This document shows, piece by piece, positions 44,292 through 53,026 of a stretch of DNA of 64,000 bases (its first letter is position 1; every line of letters begins with the position of its first letter). The position numbers were made by a program, and so were the translations under genes. The notes under the pieces were generated by a model. That model made no database searches. It was not told the origin of the DNA and saw only the letters and a program-made list of their open reading frames with translations. This DNA is from Qipengyuania spongiae (GTDB lineage Bacteria; Pseudomonadota; Alphaproteobacteria; Sphingomonadales; Sphingomonadaceae), in NCBI RefSeq assembly GCF_026168555.1, contig NZ_CP092471.1, forward strand, positions 754,501 through 818,500. The letters are read 5' to 3'.

Positions 44292-45485
44292 ATGGCGATT
44301 TCCCCCCTCATGCCCGTCTATCCCCGCTGCGACGTGCGCCCGGTGGAGGGCGATCACTGTCACCTGATCGACGAGGACGGCACGCGCTATCTCGATTTCG
44401 CCAGCGGAATCGCGGTGAACCTGCTCGGCCATTCGCATCCCGGCCTTATTGGCGCCATCCAGCGCCAGGCCGAAAGGCTGATGCATGTCTCCAACCTCTA
44501 TGGCAGTCCGCAGGGCGAGCGGCTGGCGCAATCGCTGGTCGATGCCACCTTTGCCGATACGGTGTTCTTCACGAATTCGGGGGCCGAGGCGGTGGAATGC
44601 GCGATCAAGACCGCGCGCGCCTATCACCAGCATGACGGTGGAGACGCCAACCGGACGGAGCTGATCACTTTCACTAACGCCTTTCACGGGCGCACCATGG
44701 CGACCATCAGCGCTTCCAATCAGGAGAAGATGCACAAGGGCTTCCAGCCCCTGCTGCCGGGCTTCGTCTATTGCGAATTCGACGATCTCGAGGCGGCGCG
44801 CGCGCTGGTCGGCCCGAAGACGGCCGGCTTCTTGGTCGAGCCGATTCAGGGCGAGGGCGGCATCCGCCCGGCCAGCCAGGAATTCATGTCGGGCCTGCGC
44901 GCGATCTGCGACGAGCACGACCTGATGCTGGTGCTCGACGAGGTTCAGTGCGGCATGGCGCGCACCGGCAAGCTCTACGCCTACGAGCATTATAGGATCG
45001 AACCCGACGTTCTCGCCACGGCCAAGGGCATCGGGGGCGGCTTCCCGCTCGGCGCCTGCCTCGCGACGGAAAAGGCAGCGCGCGGCATGGGCTTCGGCAC
45101 GCACGGTTCGACCTATGGCGGAAATCCGCTGGCAATGGCCGCCGGACAGGCGGTGATGGACACGGTGGCGAACGAGGATTTCCTCGGGCAGGTCCGCGAC
45201 AAGGGTGATCGGCTGCGCAGCCGGCTCGAACAGTTCATTGGCAATTATCCCGACCTGTTCGATTGTGTGCGGGGTATGGGCCTGATGCTCGGCATCCGCA
45301 TGAAGGTCGAAAGCCGGCCCTTCTTCGTGCATCTGCGCGACAATCACCAGCTGCTGACCGTGGCCGCGGGCGACCAGACCCTGCGCGTCCTGCCGCCGCT
45401 GGTCGCGGGCGATGCCGAGTTCGACGAGTTCTTCGACAAGCTTTCCGCCGGCGCGGCGAGCTACGAGATTGCCGAAGCCGCATGA
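44292..45485 (+). CDS. argD: Acetylornithine/succinyldiaminopimelate aminotransferase
   Basis: This PLP-dependent class III aminotransferase makes N-acetylornithine in arginine synthesis and can act in lysine synthesis. The 397-residue protein has '[17 protein letters not shown]', '[18 protein letters not shown]' and the PLP lysine in '[19 protein letters not shown]' (about residue 243). '[20 protein letters not shown]' supplies the Asp that contacts PLP. The ATG has GGAGG 5 bases upstream. It overlaps argF by 4 bases, so it forms an argD-argF operon. Confidence 0.94.
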   Translation: MAISPLMPVYPRCDVRPVEGDHCHLIDEDGTRYLDFASGIAVNLLGHSHPGLIGAIQRQAERLMHVSNLYGSPQGERLAQSLVDATFADTVFFTNSGAEAVECAIKTARAYHQHDGGDANRTELITFTNAFHGRTMATISASNQEKMHKGFQPLLPGFVYCEFDDLEAARALVGPKTAGFLVEPIQGEGGIRPASQEFMSGLRAICDEHDLMLVLDEVQCGMARTGKLYAYEHYRIEPDVLATAKGIGGGFPLGACLATEKAARGMGFGTHGSTYGGNPLAMAAGQAVMDTVANEDFLGQVRDKGDRLRSRLEQFIGNYPDLFDCVRGMGLMLGIRMKVESRPFFVHLRDNHQLLTVAAGDQTLRVLPPLVAGDAEFDEFFDKLSAGAASYEIAEAA

Positions 45486-46408
45486 CGCGCCACTTTCTCG
45501 ATCTGAGCGATGCCGGCGGGGATGGGATCGCCGCGATGCTCGCCGATGCGCAGGACCGCAAGGCTGCGCGGGCTGGCTGGCCCAAGGGCAAGCCGGATGC
45601 GGATCGACCGCTCGAAGGATGCGTGCTGGCGACGATCTTCGAGAAGAATTCTACCCGCACCCGGGTCAGCTTCGACATCGCCATGCGCCAGCTCGGCGGC
45701 AGCGTGCTGGTGCTGGACAGCGGCACGACGCAGCTCGGCCGGGGCGAGAGCATTGCCGACACCGCGCGCGTTCTCGGCCGGATGGCGGATGCGATCATGA
45801 TCCGCACCGACGATCACACGAAGGCCGCGGAGCTCGCCCGCCATGCCGGTGTCCCGGTGATCAATGGCCTGACCGACCGCTCGCATCCCTGCCAGATCGT
45901 CGCCGATCTGCTTACAATGGTCGAGCATGGGAAGGCGCTGCCCGGCCTGCAGCTCGCCTGGCTGGGCGACGGCAACAATGTCCTCCACTCGATCCTCGAA
46001 GCCGGAGGCATCTTCAAATTCGACGTGCGCGTCGGCACACCGCAGGGTTACGAGCCCGATGACGAATTCGTCATGGCCGCCCGCGCGGCGGGTTCCAAGG
46101 TCACGCTGACACAGGATGCACGAGAAGCGGTGGAGAGGGCGGACGTCGTCGTCACCGACACCTGGATCTCGATGGGGCAGGCCCATGCCGAGGCGAAGCT
46201 TGCCGCGATGGCGCCGTTCCGGGTCGACGAGGCGCTGATGGCACGCGCAAAACCCGACGCGAAGTTCCTTCACTGCCTGCCCGCCCATGTCGGCGACGAG
46301 GTGAGCGAAGCCGTGTTCGAAGGACCGCAATCGGTCGTCTTCGACGAGGCGGAAAACCGCATCCACGCGCAGAAATCCATCCTGCTCTGGTGTTTTGGCA
46401 AGCTCTGA
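45482..46408 (+). CDS. argF: Ornithine carbamoyltransferase
   Basis: This enzyme condenses carbamoyl phosphate and ornithine to citrulline. The ATG at 45482 overlaps the argD stop and gives 308 residues; the upstream frame belongs to argD. The carbamoyl-phosphate motif '[12 protein letters not shown]' (about 55-66), '[17 protein letters not shown]' and '[11 protein letters not shown]', and the ornithine motifs 'DTWISMGQ' and 'KFLHCLPAH' (about 262-270) are intact. The closest pattern is anabolic ArgF of alphaproteobacteria. Confidence 0.95.
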   Translation: MTRHFLDLSDAGGDGIAAMLADAQDRKAARAGWPKGKPDADRPLEGCVLATIFEKNSTRTRVSFDIAMRQLGGSVLVLDSGTTQLGRGESIADTARVLGRMADAIMIRTDDHTKAAELARHAGVPVINGLTDRSHPCQIVADLLTMVEHGKALPGLQLAWLGDGNNVLHSILEAGGIFKFDVRVGTPQGYEPDDEFVMAARAAGSKVTLTQDAREAVERADVVVTDTWISMGQAHAEAKLAAMAPFRVDEALMARAKPDAKFLHCLPAHVGDEVSEAVFEGPQSVVFDEAENRIHAQKSILLWCFGKL

Positions 46409-46455
46409 AGGGAGCGCACCCTACCAACCGCGTCCGCGCTCCTTATATGGAGCGC

Positions 46456-47358
46456 ATGACCGAACTGCCCGATCAGGCGGAAACCTACTCCGGACGTATT
46501 CTCGGCTTCACTATCCCCTCGCGCAGCGCGCGCGGGCGAATGGTGCGGCTCGACGGCGTCCTCGATCAGGTTCTTTCTGCCCACGATTATCCGCCCTCCA
46601 TTACGCACCTGCTCGCCGAAGCACTGGTGCTGACCGCGCTCGCCGGCTCGCTGCTCAAGGAAGAGGGCGCACAGGTGACCATGCAGGCCCAGACCGAAAA
46701 CGGTCCGGTGCGGTTGCTCGTCTGCGACTACAAGGGCGGTGCATTGCGCGGCTATGCCGATTTCGACGCTGACCGTCTGGCGGAGCTCGGGGCCAACCCG
46801 TCGCTTTTCGGGTTGTTCGGCAAGGGGCACCTGGCGCTCACCTTCGATCTCCCCGCGGGAAAGGGACGGTACCAAGGGATCGTCCCGCTCGAGGGCGATA
46901 GCTTGGGCGAGGCGTTCCAGAACTATTTCTTCCAGTCCGAACAGGTGCCGACCCTGATCCGCACTGCGGTCTCGTCCGGAGAGAAGGGCTGCCGCGCCGC
47001 GGGTCTGCTCGTGCAGCACCTTCCCGATGGCGAGGAAGGGCGCGAGCGGTTGCACGCGCGTCTCGATCATCCCGAATGGGAACATGTCGCGGTCCTTGCC
47101 GGATCGATCCGGCACGACGAATTGCTCGATTCCGAACTCTCGCTCGATGCGCTGGTCTGGCGGCTGTTTCACGAGGAAGAGGAAGTCCGCGTCACGAATG
47201 GGGCGGAACTTTCACGGGGTTGCCGGTGTTCTGTCGAACATTACCGGGACGTTCTCACCCGCTTTCCGGAGGAAGAGCGCGCGGACATGCGTGACGAGAA
47301 CGGGCTCATCGTCGTCGATTGCGCGTTCTGTTCGAAGAAGTTTCCGATCGACGCCTGA
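46456..47358 (+). CDS. hslO: Redox-regulated chaperone Hsp33
   Basis: Hsp33 is a cytosolic holdase switched on by oxidation. The 300-residue protein has the N-terminal domain (about 1-180) and the C-terminal zinc centre 'CRCSVEHYRDVL' (CxC) and 'VVDCAFCSKKF' (CxxC), whose disulfides unfold the linker. The ATG at 46456 has 'GGAG' 3 bases upstream; an ATG at 46447 is in frame and also possible. The 'RGMVRLDGVLDQVL'-type start ('RARGRMVRLDGVLDQVL') and 'GSLLKEEGAQVTMQAQ' are diagnostic. It follows argF with 47 bases between. Confidence 0.92.
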   Translation: MTELPDQAETYSGRILGFTIPSRSARGRMVRLDGVLDQVLSAHDYPPSITHLLAEALVLTALAGSLLKEEGAQVTMQAQTENGPVRLLVCDYKGGALRGYADFDADRLAELGANPSLFGLFGKGHLALTFDLPAGKGRYQGIVPLEGDSLGEAFQNYFFQSEQVPTLIRTAVSSGEKGCRAAGLLVQHLPDGEEGRERLHARLDHPEWEHVAVLAGSIRHDELLDSELSLDALVWRLFHEEEEVRVTNGAELSRGCRCSVEHYRDVLTRFPEEERADMRDENGLIVVDCAFCSKKFPIDA

Positions 47359-47428
47359 TCCGGCCGACCTTTGCGTTTCCGATCTCGACCGGACGCGAAT
47401 GGCCGATCGTTTTTGCAAGGATGGATTG

Positions 47429-47836
47429 ATGTCGCGACTTCGTGGTTTTCGCATGGCGCTGGGACTTGGCCTTGCCACACCACTGTTGGCGGTCGGACTG
47501 CCGGCAGTGGCGCAATCGTCGCTGGCCATGCTGTCCAAACTCGACAAGGGTGCGTGGGAGCTGCGTTTCCGCGACGGATCGGCGCCGCGCAAGATCTGCG
47601 TGCGCAGTGGAAGCGAACTCGTCCAGCTTCGCCATCGCGGCAATTGCAATCGCTTCGTGGTGGAAGACGGCGCGGACGTCGTAACCGTTCAGTATACCTG
47701 TCGCGGCAATGGCTATGGACGCACGAGCATCCGGCGGGAGACGCCAAGTCTCGTGCAAATCGAAAGCCAGGGGATTGCGGGCGGGCGGCCGTTCAGCCTT
47801 TCGGCCGAGGCGCGTCGCACCGGGGCGTGCCAATAA
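47429..47836 (+). CDS. Secreted DUF3617-like protein
   Basis: This 135-residue protein has a signal peptide (about 1-29, ending 'GLPAVAQ'), then a domain beginning 'LDKGAWELRFRDGSAPRKICV', with Cys residues in 'KICVRS', 'RGNCNRF', 'QYTCRGNGYG' and 'RTGACQ'. The 'GxWxLR...CV' opening and Cys spacing resemble DUF3617 proteins of sphingomonads, small periplasmic proteins of unknown function. The ATG at 47429 has AAGGA 7 bases upstream; an upstream in-frame ATG at 47400 would spoil the signal peptide. Two disulfides are likely. Confidence 0.7.
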   Translation: MSRLRGFRMALGLGLATPLLAVGLPAVAQSSLAMLSKLDKGAWELRFRDGSAPRKICVRSGSELVQLRHRGNCNRFVVEDGADVVTVQYTCRGNGYGRTSIRRETPSLVQIESQGIAGGRPFSLSAEARRTGACQ

Positions 47837-47897
47837 CCGATCGGGAGGGCAGGCCCGGCGGCTTGCAGGGACTGCGTATCGGCTCTAGCGCGAGGCT

Positions 47898-48593
47898 ATG
47901 TCTGCCCCGAATGAGAAGGACCTTGGCCCGGCAGTGATCCTGCTGTCCGGCGGGCTCGATTCCATGGTGTCGGCCGCTATCGCGCGCGAACGAGGCCATA
48001 CCCTCCACGCTCTGACCATCGATTACGGCCAGCGCCATTCGCGCGAGCTTGCTTCCGCGCGCGAGATCGCAGCGCGTCTGGGTGTGTCGCGGCATGTCGA
48101 ACTTCCGCTCGACCTCCGCAGATTCGGCGGATCGGCGCTGACCGCGGATATCGACGTTCCCAAGGACGGGGTCGGGGAGGGAATTCCGATCACCTACGTC
48201 CCCGCGCGCAATCTGGTATTTCTCGCGCTGACGACTGCTTTCGCCGAAACCGCCCATGCACGTTCGATCTTCATCGGTGTGAACGCGCTCGACTATTCCG
48301 GCTATCCCGACTGCCGGCCCGGATTTATCGCCAGCTTCGCCGAAACCGCCCGGCTGGGGACCAAGCAGGGTGTCGAGGGACAACCCTTTCGGATCGAGGC
48401 GCCGCTCCAGCACATGACCAAGGCGGACATTGCGCGCGAATGCGTGCGGCTCGGTCTCGATCCGGCGTGGAGTTGGTCGTGCTATGATCCCAGACCTGAC
48501 GGATTGGCCTGCGGAATCTGCGATTCCTGTCGCCTGAGGCGAAAAGGCTTTGCCGAGGCGGGGTTGGTCGATACCACACGTTACGCAGACTGA
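47898..48593 (+). CDS. queC: 7-cyano-7-deazaguanine synthase
   Basis: QueC converts 7-carboxy-7-deazaguanine to preQ0, using ATP and ammonia, on the way to queuosine in tRNA. The 231-residue protein has the PP-loop 'ILLSGGLDSMVSAAIA' (about 14-29), 'IDYGQRHSREL', 'YVPARNLVFLALTTAFAE', 'GVNALDYSGYPDCRP' and the C-terminal zinc ligands 'CYDPRPDGLACGICDSCRLR' (four Cys, about 195-214). The other que genes are not in the window. The MFS gene starts 26 bases downstream. Confidence 0.95.
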   Translation: MSAPNEKDLGPAVILLSGGLDSMVSAAIARERGHTLHALTIDYGQRHSRELASAREIAARLGVSRHVELPLDLRRFGGSALTADIDVPKDGVGEGIPITYVPARNLVFLALTTAFAETAHARSIFIGVNALDYSGYPDCRPGFIASFAETARLGTKQGVEGQPFRIEAPLQHMTKADIARECVRLGLDPAWSWSCYDPRPDGLACGICDSCRLRRKGFAEAGLVDTTRYAD

Positions 48594-48619
48594 GAGCTGC
48601 GACGGGGAGAGGGAAAAGC

Positions 48620-50200
48620 GTGGCGATATCGACGCAGGGCATCGGACAGACCGATGCGATCGCGGAACAAAAAGTACCGGGCTACAGCTGGTACGCCCTT
48701 GGCGTCCTAGTGCTGGTCTATCTGCTGAACTTTATTGACCGCAACATTCTCTCTATCCTGGCGAACGACATCAAGGCCGATCTCGGTCTCAGCGACGCCG
48801 ATCTGGGCTTCCTCTACGGTACGGCTTTCGGTGTGTTCTACGCGCTGTTTGGCATTCCGCTCGGCCGGCTGGCCGACAGCTGGCACCGTATCCGGCTTAT
48901 GACGCTCGGTCTGGCCCTGTGGTCGTTGATGACTACCCTGTCGGGCTTCGCACGCAGCGGAATGCAGTTGAGCCTCGCCCGTATCGGTGTCGGCGTGGGC
49001 GAGGCGAGTGCAAGCCCGGCCGCCTATTCGCTGATATCCGACTGGTTTCCCAAGCGGATGCGCGGTACCGCTCTCGCCATCTACTCCGCCGGCCTTTATC
49101 TGGGCGGCGGAATTTCCTTGCTGATCGGCGGCCTGATCGTCGAACAATGGAACGCAACCTATCCGGCGGGCGGTCCGTTCGGCCTGGTTGGATGGCAGGC
49201 GGCGTTTTTGGCGGTCGGTCTGCCCGGCCTCTTGCTGGCAGCCTGGGTGTTCAGTCTGCGCGAGCCGGTTCGCGGTGCCATCGAAGGCATGCCGACCCCC
49301 AAGGTCGAACGCCCGTTCCGCGGCTTCTTCGCCGAAATGTTCACTGTGATCCCGCCTTTCACGTTCGTGGCGGCGGCGCAGCGGGGCGGCGGGAGCCTGG
49401 CGATCAACGTCCTCGCGGCGGTCCTGATCGGGAGCCTGTGCTGGTTCATCGGAACTCTGACCGAAAACTACCAGCAATGGGGCGCGATCGCGATCGGTTA
49501 TTACGCGGTGTTCTCCTGGGCAACCTCGCTGCGCCACCGTGATGCACCGACTTTCAAGTTGATCTGGGGAACACCGGCCTTTCTCTACGTGGTCCTGGGG
49601 TACGGGATGGTCGCTTTCGCGTCCTACTCGGTTTCGTTCTGGTCGGCGCCTTATGCCGAGCGTGTACTGGGCGCCTCGAAATCGGTATTGGGTTTCTGGA
49701 TCGGGGGCGGGGGCGCGCTCGGCGGGTTCCTCGGCGTCATTCTGGGCGGGCGGGTCTCCGACTGGCTGCGTGAGCGGAATGCTTCGGGACGGATATTGGT
49801 GATCGCCTTCGGCGTGCTCGCTCCGGTCGTTCCGCTGATCATCGCGTTCACGACGGACAATGTGCCCCTGTTCTACTTCCTGAACTTCGTCCTTTCGCTG
49901 TTCGGAAGCTCGGCCCTTGGCGCTGCGGCGGCAACGACACAGGACCTGGTGTTGCCGAGAATGCGCGGTACGGCGACTGCGACGTTCTTTTTGTCGACGA
50001 CGTTGGTCGGGCTCGCTTTGGGGCCGTACATGGCCGGGCAGGTGTCCACTATGACGCAGAACCTGTCGACCGGCGTGCTGTCGGTCCTGGTCGCGGCGCC
50101 GATCGGAAGTGTGCTTCTCTGGCTCGCCTATCGGAGCGTACCGGAGGCCGAGCGGACGCTCGTCGAGCGCGCCCGGCTGGCGGGCGAGCCCGGCCTCTGA
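48620..50200 (+). CDS. Spinster-type MFS transporter
   Basis: This 526-residue major facilitator has about twelve membrane segments. The MFS signature loop is 'GIPLGRLADSWHRIRLM' (about 75-92), with 'FIDRNILSILANDIKADLGLSDADLGFLYG' before it, the pattern of spinster-like transporters seen in sphingomonads. An insert near residues 235-300 lengthens the central loop. The start is GTG at 48620 with a 'GGGAGAGGG' upstream. The substrate is unknown; such proteins may carry sphingoid or aromatic compounds in some organisms. It ends 4 bases from the convergent sodC. Confidence 0.87.
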   Translation: MAISTQGIGQTDAIAEQKVPGYSWYALGVLVLVYLLNFIDRNILSILANDIKADLGLSDADLGFLYGTAFGVFYALFGIPLGRLADSWHRIRLMTLGLALWSLMTTLSGFARSGMQLSLARIGVGVGEASASPAAYSLISDWFPKRMRGTALAIYSAGLYLGGGISLLIGGLIVEQWNATYPAGGPFGLVGWQAAFLAVGLPGLLLAAWVFSLREPVRGAIEGMPTPKVERPFRGFFAEMFTVIPPFTFVAAAQRGGGSLAINVLAAVLIGSLCWFIGTLTENYQQWGAIAIGYYAVFSWATSLRHRDAPTFKLIWGTPAFLYVVLGYGMVAFASYSVSFWSAPYAERVLGASKSVLGFWIGGGGALGGFLGVILGGRVSDWLRERNASGRILVIAFGVLAPVVPLIIAFTTDNVPLFYFLNFVLSLFGSSALGAAAATTQDLVLPRMRGTATATFFLSTTLVGLALGPYMAGQVSTMTQNLSTGVLSVLVAAPIGSVLLWLAYRSVPEAERTLVERARLAGEPGL

Positions 50201-50204
50201 TCGC

Positions 50205-50753
50205 TCAGGTCGTGCGGCGCATCACGCCGCAGGCAATGCGCGAACCTGCATCGCCCGAGGGATCGGTCCGGTAATCGTCCGGTCCGGAATGGACCATGAC
50301 CGATGTTCCGTCGGTATCGAAGATCCGTGCCAGGTCCATCGCCGTGTCTGAGCCGACGGTCTGGCGAACCGTCACCGTTCCCGATGCGGAAACGGTGATG
50401 TTGTCGAGATCGCCCAGATGTTTGCCTTGCGGGTCGAGCTTTCCATGCGCTCGGTCATAAGGGTTGAGATGCCCGCCTGCCGATTGGAAGTCCGGCGCGT
50501 CGCACCTTCCCGTCGTGTGCAGGTGGAAGCCGTGCGAACCCGCCGGCAAGTTGCTGAGAGAGCCCGCAACGACCAGTTCGCCGCCTTCGCGCATGAGTTG
50601 AATGGTCCCGACCTGCGTTCCATCTCCGCGAAGGAGATTGGCGGTACCGACGGCTTCTTGACCCATGGAGCCGGAAGATGCTTCGTCCATCGTGGCGCAG
50701 CCGGACATGGCGAGTGCGAGAAACGGGATCGGGGTGAGAAACTTCATGGTCAT
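50205..50753 (-). CDS. sodC: Lipoprotein Cu/Zn superoxide dismutase
   Basis: This 182-residue periplasmic SOD dismutates superoxide. It has a lipoprotein signal with Cys in 'LALAMSGCATM' (about residue 19). Metal ligands appear in 'GSHGFHLHTTGRC' (two Cu His), 'AGGHLNPYDRAHGKLD' (bridging and Zn His) and 'HSGPDDYRTDPSGDAG' (last Cu His), and the disulfide Cys are in 'GRCDAP' and 'RIACGVM'. The ATG at 50753 has AGGAGG 6 bases upstream, in preference to the ATG at 50786. The metal-binding Asp of the Zn site is in 'LDPQGKHLGDL' or near; all ligands seem present. Confidence 0.92.
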   Translation of the reverse strand: MTMKFLTPIPFLALAMSGCATMDEASSGSMGQEAVGTANLLRGDGTQVGTIQLMREGGELVVAGSLSNLPAGSHGFHLHTTGRCDAPDFQSAGGHLNPYDRAHGKLDPQGKHLGDLDNITVSASGTVTVRQTVGSDTAMDLARIFDTDGTSVMVHSGPDDYRTDPSGDAGSRIACGVMRRTT

Positions 50754-50785
50754 CGTGTCCTCCTGTTGCGAGTTACGATGACCCA

Positions 50786-50825
50786 ACGAAAAAGGGGCCG
50801 GATTGCTCCGGCCCCTCGTTCTTTT
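50786..50825 (-). terminator. Intrinsic terminator of the OmpA gene
   Basis: GGGGCCGGA (50794-50802) pairs with TCCGGCCCC (50807-50815) around a 4-base loop. On the minus strand it is followed by TTTTTCGTT. It lies 27 bases after the ompA stop. Confidence 0.9.
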
Positions 50826-50842
50826 CGACGTTTCCGTCTGAC

Positions 50843-51952
50843 TTACATGCCCGAACCCGGACCGTAGGTGATTTCCACGCGACGGTTCTGCAGTTCGCGA
50901 ACACCGTCGGCGGTCGGAACGCGCGGCTGCGATTCGCCAAACGCTTCGCTCGTGATCCGGCCACCCGGGACACCGCGAGCGGTCAGGTAGTTGCGAACCG
51001 AGGTGTTGCGACGCTCGGCAAGACCCTGGTTGTAGGCCGTCGTACCCGAACGGTCGGTGTGACCGGCAAGCATGACCGCAGCCGTACCGCAGTTGGCATA
51101 GGACGAAACCGCGTTGTCGAGGATCGTCGCAGCCGCCGGGGTGATGTCCGATTCGTCCCAGTTGAAGAAGACGATGTACGGACCCGACTCACACGCCGGA
51201 GCCGGGGGCGGCGGCGGCGGCGGCGGGGGCGGCGGGGGCGGCGGGGGCGGCGGCGGAGGCGGCGGCGGAGCCACGGCTTCCGGCGCGCCGAAGTTATAAG
51301 TCAGCGTGCCCAGGATCGAGTGCGAATCGCTGTCGAAACGCGTACGATTGCCGAGGCCGTCGACCAGCGTCACGTCCTTCGCGCTGAAGTAACGATACTT
51401 CAGGCCGACATCGAGATTGCGCGAAATCGGCGTGCGAACGCCGGCGAGTGCCTGCCAGGCAAAACCGGTGTCGGAGTCGTCGAAGGTCGGATTGCCGAGG
51501 GCTGCCAGACGCGATGTGAGATCGGTACGTGCTACACCAGCACCGCCCCCGACGAAGCCCTGAAGGCCGTCATCGTCACCGAAATCGGCAAGACCGTTCA
51601 GCATGAAAGCGAGGGTGTTGATGTCGCCGTCAGTTGCAAAAGATCCGGACTGGAACGTACCACCGCCGAAGTTCTCGGCACGGTTCAAGCGAAGGCGATC
51701 GCCATCGGCTTCAGCGTAGCGCGCTTCGACTTCGACGCGAGCCGGGCCGAAATCGTAGCCTACGAAACCGCCGGCATCGTAGCCAACATCGGATTCGTAG
51801 CTGCGATCGAACGAGTCCGCCACGTTGATGTCGATGTCTTCGACGATCATCGGACCGCCCTGAACGCCGACATACCAAGCGCCATCACGCGCCAGGGTCG
51901 GCGAGGCAAGGGCCGACGAGGCCATCGCCAAACCTATGACCAGTTTCCGCAT
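50843..51952 (-). CDS. OmpA-family outer-membrane porin with polyproline linker
   Basis: This 369-residue protein has a signal peptide (about 1-21), an eight-stranded beta-barrel domain (about 23-225, with Gly/Tyr-rich strands such as 'GGFVGYDFGPARVEVEARYAEAD'), an uninterrupted run of 22 prolines (encoded by 51203-51268) and a C-terminal OmpA peptidoglycan-binding domain (about 255-365: 'ACESGPYIVFFNWDESDITPAA', 'LAGHTDRSGTTAYNQGLAERRN', 'NRRVEITYGPG'). It should span the outer membrane and grip the cell wall. 'AAAAGGGGAAATACATA' precedes the ATG. It has its own terminator, so it is likely a highly expressed single gene. Confidence 0.93.
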   Translation of the reverse strand: MRKLVIGLAMASSALASPTLARDGAWYVGVQGGPMIVEDIDINVADSFDRSYESDVGYDAGGFVGYDFGPARVEVEARYAEADGDRLRLNRAENFGGGTFQSGSFATDGDINTLAFMLNGLADFGDDDGLQGFVGGGAGVARTDLTSRLAALGNPTFDDSDTGFAWQALAGVRTPISRNLDVGLKYRYFSAKDVTLVDGLGNRTRFDSDSHSILGTLTYNFGAPEAVAPPPPPPPPPPPPPPPPPPPPPPAPACESGPYIVFFNWDESDITPAAATILDNAVSSYANCGTAAVMLAGHTDRSGTTAYNQGLAERRNTSVRNYLTARGVPGGRITSEAFGESQPRVPTADGVRELQNRRVEITYGPGSGM

Positions 51953-52149
51953 TATGTATTTCCCCTTTTATCGAAAATAACTGCCATCGAGTGGCGCTTT
52001 ATCTAACTTTTCCCCCCTGGGGAGGCAAGCGGACAATCTTCGGAACTGTTGCAAGAAAGCCGCGATATTGCGGGTTTCCCGACCAATTCTCTTTGCGGAA
52101 GACCCGTCCGTGTGCTCCCAACGCCTGTTCCGTATGGCGGTTCCGAAGT

Positions 52150-52551
52150 TTACGAAGAAAAGATTCCAAGACTTCGCAGCGTATCTAAAAGAGCCAAAAG
52201 CGAGGCCCGGCATTCGGCATCGATCGTATGTCCGCCCTCCGGTTCCGGCGGAGCGGCGGTTCGGCGCCATTCGCCGTCGTAGTTCAACGTCTGCCCGCTC
52301 GAGAGGTCGCGCGCGATCATCCCGGAGCGGGGCGACACGAATATCCAGGCGCTTCCGGTCCATGCGGCGAGTGCGCCTGTTCGTTCGCTCCAGTCGTCCG
52401 TTGCATTCTGCGCCACGAGGTAGGTCGATCCGGCTTCTGGGTCGGCCGGCGGGGTACTGGCTTCGAAGACGAAGGCCGGGTGTAGCAGTATATCGATCCG
52501 CGCCAGCGCTTCGTTGATGAATGCCTCCTTCTGTGCCTGTCCGGCAGGCAT
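52150..52551 (-). CDS. DUF2793-domain protein, last gene of a GTA-type cluster, N-terminally truncated
   Basis: The 133-residue product starts 'MPAGQAQKEAFINEALARID', which matches DUF2793 proteins from about their tenth residue on, and ends with the usual 'HTIDAECRASLLALLDTLRSLGI'. In sphingomonads DUF2793 genes close the gene-transfer-agent/phage-like structural cluster. Here the few usual N-terminal residues and any ribosome-binding site are missing because the terminase gene joins directly upstream. The ATG at 52551 is created at the junction, so translation is doubtful. The rest is intact and in frame. Confidence 0.75.
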   Translation of the reverse strand: MPAGQAQKEAFINEALARIDILLHPAFVFEASTPPADPEAGSTYLVAQNATDDWSERTGALAAWTGSAWIFVSPRSGMIARDLSSGQTLNYDGEWRRTAAPPEPEGGHTIDAECRASLLALLDTLRSLGIFSS

Positions 52552-53026
52552 GGCTGTGCTGCGGGCCGCGCAGGCTTTCCGCCTCCGCCGCCGAATAGAG
52601 CCAGGCCATCGCCCCGTTCTCCCAGGTCAGCCGCTTCAGCGACGGCTCGAATTGCGGGGCGAGCGCGCCGGGCGCGGCGGCGAGCACCCCGCTGTCACCC
52701 TCGACCATGACGTTGCGGACCTCGGCGAGGCTCGCGCCGACCAGCGCGATGCGCGCCCCGCCGTCGTTGCGGGCGACGTCGCGCACCCATTCGGCGCCAG
52801 CGCGGGTCTTGCCAAAGCCGCGCCCGGCGCAGATCAGCCATGTCCGCCATGCCTCGCGCGGGGGAAGCTGCGCGTCTCGTGCCCAGCCTTCCCAGTAATA
52901 GCTGCCGAGCGCGGCGAGTTCGTGCGGTTCGAGCAGGCGGGCCAGCGCCTCGCGGTCGCTGTCGCCGCGCGCTCCGACCCGCCGCAGCCAGGTCCCGCGC
53001 GAGGATTTCGTTCTAGCGCCCGCCAT
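52547..53026 (-). pseudogene. Terminase large subunit (GTA/phage DNA packaging), N-terminal fragment
   Basis: The first 160 residues of a GTA-type large terminase are present: 'HELAALGSYYWEGWARDAQLPP', Walker A 'CAGRGFGKTRAGAEW' (66-80), 'LVGASLAEVRNVMVEGDSG' and 'AEAESLRGPQHSHA'. After 'HSHA', where homologues continue 'WCDE', the sequence becomes the DUF2793 gene in another frame. The frame stays open to 51968 (353 residues) but the rest is antisense-like nonsense. The Walker B, nuclease domain and all later cluster genes are lost, so the protein cannot package DNA. The ATG at 53026 overlaps the upstream gene stop by 14 bases, normal for this pair. Confidence 0.85.

Noticed and set aside
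51203..51268. GGC/GGG-rich tandem tract considered as a CRISPR or mobile repeat
   Set aside because: It is the coding tract of a polyproline linker; there are no spacers.
51059..52006. Plus-strand open frame of 315 codons opposite the OmpA gene, with a poly-Arg/Gly stretch
   Set aside because: It is the complement of the polyproline tract and barrel domain; the OmpA frame has signal peptide, barrel and terminator.
51968..52546. Continuation of the terminase frame through the DUF2793 gene
   Set aside because: After residue 160 the translation has no terminase similarity and runs out of frame across DUF2793 codons; it is a run-on, not a fusion protein.
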